6,060 nt of DNA. It comes from a bacterium. Its GTDB lineage: Bacteria; Dependentiae; Babeliae; Babeliales; RVW-14. Below the pieces are notes generated by a model. That model was given only the letters and a program-made list of their open reading frames with translations. It did no database searches and was not told the origin of the DNA. Positions 4,589 to 6,060 of the stretch are shown in pieces (position 1 is the first letter of the stretch; every line of letters starts with the position of its first letter). The position numbers were made by a program, and so were the translations under genes. The stretch covers positions 1-6,060 of the forward strand of contig RGUK01000099.1 of assembly GCA_010027825.1 (NCBI GenBank), in the 5' to 3' direction.

Positions 4589-5530
4589 TTACTCCTTTGC
4601 CATGGCTTTTTCCATCCTTTTGGCCATGTCCGCGGATATTTCGTCTATGCTCCCTATCATCCTCTCCGGATATTCCTTGTATTTGGATATCTCCACCGGA
4701 TATGGATCATTGTTCTTTCTTGATTTGCCTATTATTATGGCATTTTCGTACATTGATCTTGCCTTGCCAAACTTGTTCTGCTTGTAGAACATATCCCCCA
4801 GAAGACACCAGAACTCCGCCATCATGGGCCGAACCGAAAGGCAGAAGAGTATGTGTCCCGACGCCTGCCCTAGCCGTCCCGTGTGCAGTTCTATTTGGGC
4901 CATGTAGTAGCAAAGAAGCACTGATTCCACGCCGTGGTTCCTTTCCATGGCGAGATATTTCGTCGCATAGAAGAAGAATTCATCATAGCTCCTCTCGCAG
5001 AGGCACGAGCAGGCCATGTAGTAGTACGGCTCGCAAGAAGTGGGCCTCGACTCCAGCCATTTCTTTACTAGCCCCTTCCTCTCGTCCGCTAGGTTGGGAG
5101 ACTCCCCTGAAACGACCACTATTCTTGGGTCGTACTGTGCGGACGGATCGGGGATGACCTCGTATACGGGGTTTACAAAACCGTTCCTCCCCCGCCAGAC
5201 CCTTGTCTCCTTGGAGGCTATTCCCCCGCTTATGACGCAAATCTGTTTGAGGCCATCCGCAGACATTATTTCTTCCTTGCCCCTAGCAAGGAACTCCCAG
5301 GCCTCTATGAAGAAGTTGAGGCCTTCTCCTGCAATTCCGTTTCTTATTGAGGAAAAGTCTGATTTATCCCGCACATCTACTATTTCGGCTCCGTAGGAGG
5401 AACAAATTTCTAGACTTCCATCCGTAGAACCGAGGTTTCCTACTACGATCCTCCCCATTCCGGAAACCGATTCCAGAGTTCTTTTTATCGTCCCCTTGTT
5501 ATTTCTCAGCAGTATTTGAACTGTCGGCAT
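4589..5530 (-). CDS. Glycosyltransferase-2-like/TPR protein with degenerate active site
   Basis: A 313-aa protein. Residues 3-64 match the start of family-2 (GT-A) glycosyltransferases that carry TPRs: TVQILLRNN (3-11), IVVGNLGSTDGSLEI (28-42), YGAEIVDV (46-53) and DFSSIRN (58-64). Where the family usually has W-x-x-x-L-D-A-D-E, the sequence reads WEFLARGKEEI (78-88), so the metal-binding DxD appears to be lost. The first Asp of the usual VDxGSTD is also Asn (N32). RVWRGRNGFVNPVYE (110-124) resembles the family's RLFRN...EGRVHE stretch. The rest (about 150-290) is helical with TPR-like pairs (PYYYMACSCL, AEFWCLLGDMFYKQNKFGKARSMYENAI). The ATG at 5530 is preferred over the TTG at 5545. It overlaps the 61-aa TPR-like gene by 32 nt. 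Cytoplasmic; modification of virion or host glycans would be the family role, but activity is doubtful. Confidence 0.78.
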   Translation of the reverse strand: MPTVQILLRNNKGTIKRTLESVSGMGRIVVGNLGSTDGSLEICSSYGAEIVDVRDKSDFSSIRNGIAGEGLNFFIEAWEFLARGKEEIMSADGLKQICVISGGIASKETRVWRGRNGFVNPVYEVIPDPSAQYDPRIVVVSGESPNLADERKGLVKKWLESRPTSCEPYYYMACSCLCERSYDEFFFYATKYLAMERNHGVESVLLCYYMAQIELHTGRLGQASGHILFCLSVRPMMAEFWCLLGDMFYKQNKFGKARSMYENAIIIGKSRKNNDPYPVEISKYKEYPERMIGSIDEISADMAKRMEKAMAKE

Positions 5531-5684
5531 TGAATTTCTCGGCAATAAGAAGTGCTATTGACTCTGCCTCCTCACGCATTCCGCGGGATTCGTAGCACTT
5601 CTGAAGCCTGAAGTAACCGCCTTCAGCCGAGGGGTTTTCGATTATAGAAAGCAACGAGGAAAGACAGTCGTCTACTGGTCGCAT
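5499..5684 (-). CDS. 61-aa TPR-like protein
   Basis: The protein reads MRPVDDCLSSLLSIIEN, then GGYFRLQKCYESRGMREEAES (21-41) and ALLIAEKFNAD. The pattern of small and aromatic residues (Y-F-x-L-x-x-C-Y-x-x-x-G-x-x-x-E-A) fits a single TPR helix pair with a flanking helix. The ATG at 5684 overlaps the stop of the Cys-rich gene by 13 nt, and the end overlaps the glycosyltransferase-like gene by 32 nt, so it is probably translated by coupling; its own ribosome-binding site is poor. The frame extends upstream to 5801, but that part lies antiphase inside the Cys-rich gene. One TPR alone is rarely stable, so it may pair with the TPRs of the next protein or be a remnant of a larger TPR gene. Confidence 0.6.
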   Translation of the reverse strand: MRPVDDCLSSLLSIIENPSAEGGYFRLQKCYESRGMREEAESIALLIAEKFNADSSNTAEK

Positions 5685-5902
5685 TCCCTGCACGCCCCGA
5701 GAATCTTCCTCCAGAAAGGACAGTCCGGAGGCTGAGCCGCGGGCCAGCACTCGCAACAGTCGTTCTTGTCTATGAACTTCTGGTTTGATTCCACAAGGCA
5801 TCGCTCAAAACAGGTCGCTATCTCGTCTTCTGTGAGCAGAAGATCAAGGCACCTTCCGTCAACTGTTATTTTGGCATGTCTGTATTCAGGTTTGTTTTCC
5901 AT
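5672..5902 (-). CDS. 76-aa cysteine-rich protein
   Basis: The protein starts MENKPEYRHAKITVDGRCLDLLLTEDEI and has nine cysteines: C18, C31, C35, C49, C50, C52, C61, C71 and C74. Several are spaced like metal ligands (CFERC 31-35, CCEC 49-52, CREC 71-74), so a small zinc-binding fold is plausible; no signal peptide is seen, which argues against a secreted disulfide protein. The start is firm, with AGGAG 5 nt before the ATG at 5902. It is the first gene of the minus-strand block 5902-4304 and faces the right-edge gene across a 67-nt divergent gap. Function unknown. Confidence 0.72.
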   Translation of the reverse strand: MENKPEYRHAKITVDGRCLDLLLTEDEIATCFERCLVESNQKFIDKNDCCECWPAAQPPDCPFWRKILGACRECDQ

Positions 5903-5969
5903 GTTTTCTCCTGCAAATTCGCCTCTTGTAACTAATATAGTGTGCTGAAATGGCTTTAGGATTTAATTT
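5903..5969. other. Divergent intergenic gap, probable promoter region
   Basis: A 67-nt gap between two genes that point away from each other. It holds the ribosome-binding sites for both and an AT-rich core TAATATAG (5933-5940) that reads as a possible -10 box on either strand (TATAGT plus, TATATT minus). No acceptable -35 box was found at 16-18 nt on either side, so promoters are expected from the layout rather than seen. Confidence 0.35.
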
Positions 5970-6060
5970 ATGCCCCACAATTTGGCTCCACTCAGAAACC
6001 TAGATGTAAATAGAGAGCCTTGGAAAGGAAATTGCCCAAAAAAGCCTTGGGAATACGAAG
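5970..6060 (+). CDS. Partial hypothetical protein (right edge; C-terminus missing)
   Basis: Thirty codons are visible from the ATG at 5970 with AGGA at 5958-5961, 8 nt away. The frame stays open to the end of the window. The protein reads MPHNLAPLRNLDVNREPW and then a Lys/Pro/Trp-rich stretch (KGNCPKKPWEYE). It is too short to assign. The other nearby ATG (5950) gives only a 17-codon frame. Confidence 0.55.
   Translation, partial: MPHNLAPLRNLDVNREPWKGNCPKKPWEYE

Noticed and set aside
4338..4787. 149-codon plus-strand frame rich in Leu, Ile and Ser that looks like a membrane protein
   Set aside because: It is the antisense of the 86-aa gene and of the Lys/Glu-rich end of the GT2-like gene, which mirrors into hydrophobic codons. 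No ribosome-binding site.
4597..5157. 186-codon plus-strand frame inside the glycosyltransferase-like gene
   Set aside because: It is antisense to a protein with recognisable GT2 and TPR features; the composition (Pro, Ser, Arg, Cys) is that of a shadow frame.
5531..5545. TTG start for the GT2-like gene
   Set aside because: The family pattern begins at TVQILLRNN directly after the ATG at 5530, and the TTG has no better signal.
5903..5969. Definite divergent promoters
   Set aside because: Only -10-like AT-rich hexamers are present; no -35 box at a suitable distance on either strand.

Overview
The window reads as a piece of a tailed, contractile-tail (T4-like myovirus) phage genome, or of a phage-derived contig. 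The main reason is the minus-strand gene at 1828-2943, whose C-terminal two thirds look like the T4 gp26 baseplate hub family. The gene packing also fits a phage: small genes, ATGA-type overlaps, divergent and convergent blocks, and almost no intergenic DNA. Composition is mixed, near 50% GC, and the standard code works throughout. Host and phage genus cannot be told from this sequence. No tRNA, rRNA, CRISPR array, integrase or insertion sequence was seen.

Layout. (1) Minus strand, 1-734: a left-edge partial gene, a small HEXXH zinc-metallopeptidase-like gene and a 78-aa gene with an internal repeat form one compact operon. It is read from a sigma70-type promoter at 760-787, which lies directly behind a strong intrinsic terminator (831-867). 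(2) Minus strand, 892-2943: a tail/baseplate block made of the gp26-like hub gene, a short gp51/chaperone-like coding extension in the -1 frame, and a 249-aa beta-rich probable virion protein; the terminator ends this transcript. (3) Plus strand, 2988-4321: four tightly coupled small genes, namely an unknown 120-aa protein, a CxxC membrane protein, a zinc-ribbon protein and a 128-aa protein with a conserved-looking C-terminus. (4) Minus strand, 4304-5902: a 76-aa Cys-rich protein, a 61-aa TPR-like protein, a 313-aa glycosyltransferase-2-like/TPR protein and an 86-aa protein with a TTG start. (5) Plus strand, from 5970: a partial gene running off the right edge.

How the parts may work together. 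Block 2 is a tail-assembly module. The most striking point is that the gp26-like frame ends shortly after a slippery A AAT TTT TTC run, while the -1 frame is open from just upstream of that run and carries a basic helical tail down to 2 nt before the next gene. This is the arrangement of the lambda G/GT tail-chaperone type of programmed frameshift and would yield a 371-aa protein plus a 433-aa fusion. The glycosyltransferase-like protein appears to have lost its metal-binding DxD and may be a pseudoenzyme. All functional names rest on motif reading by eye; no database search was possible.
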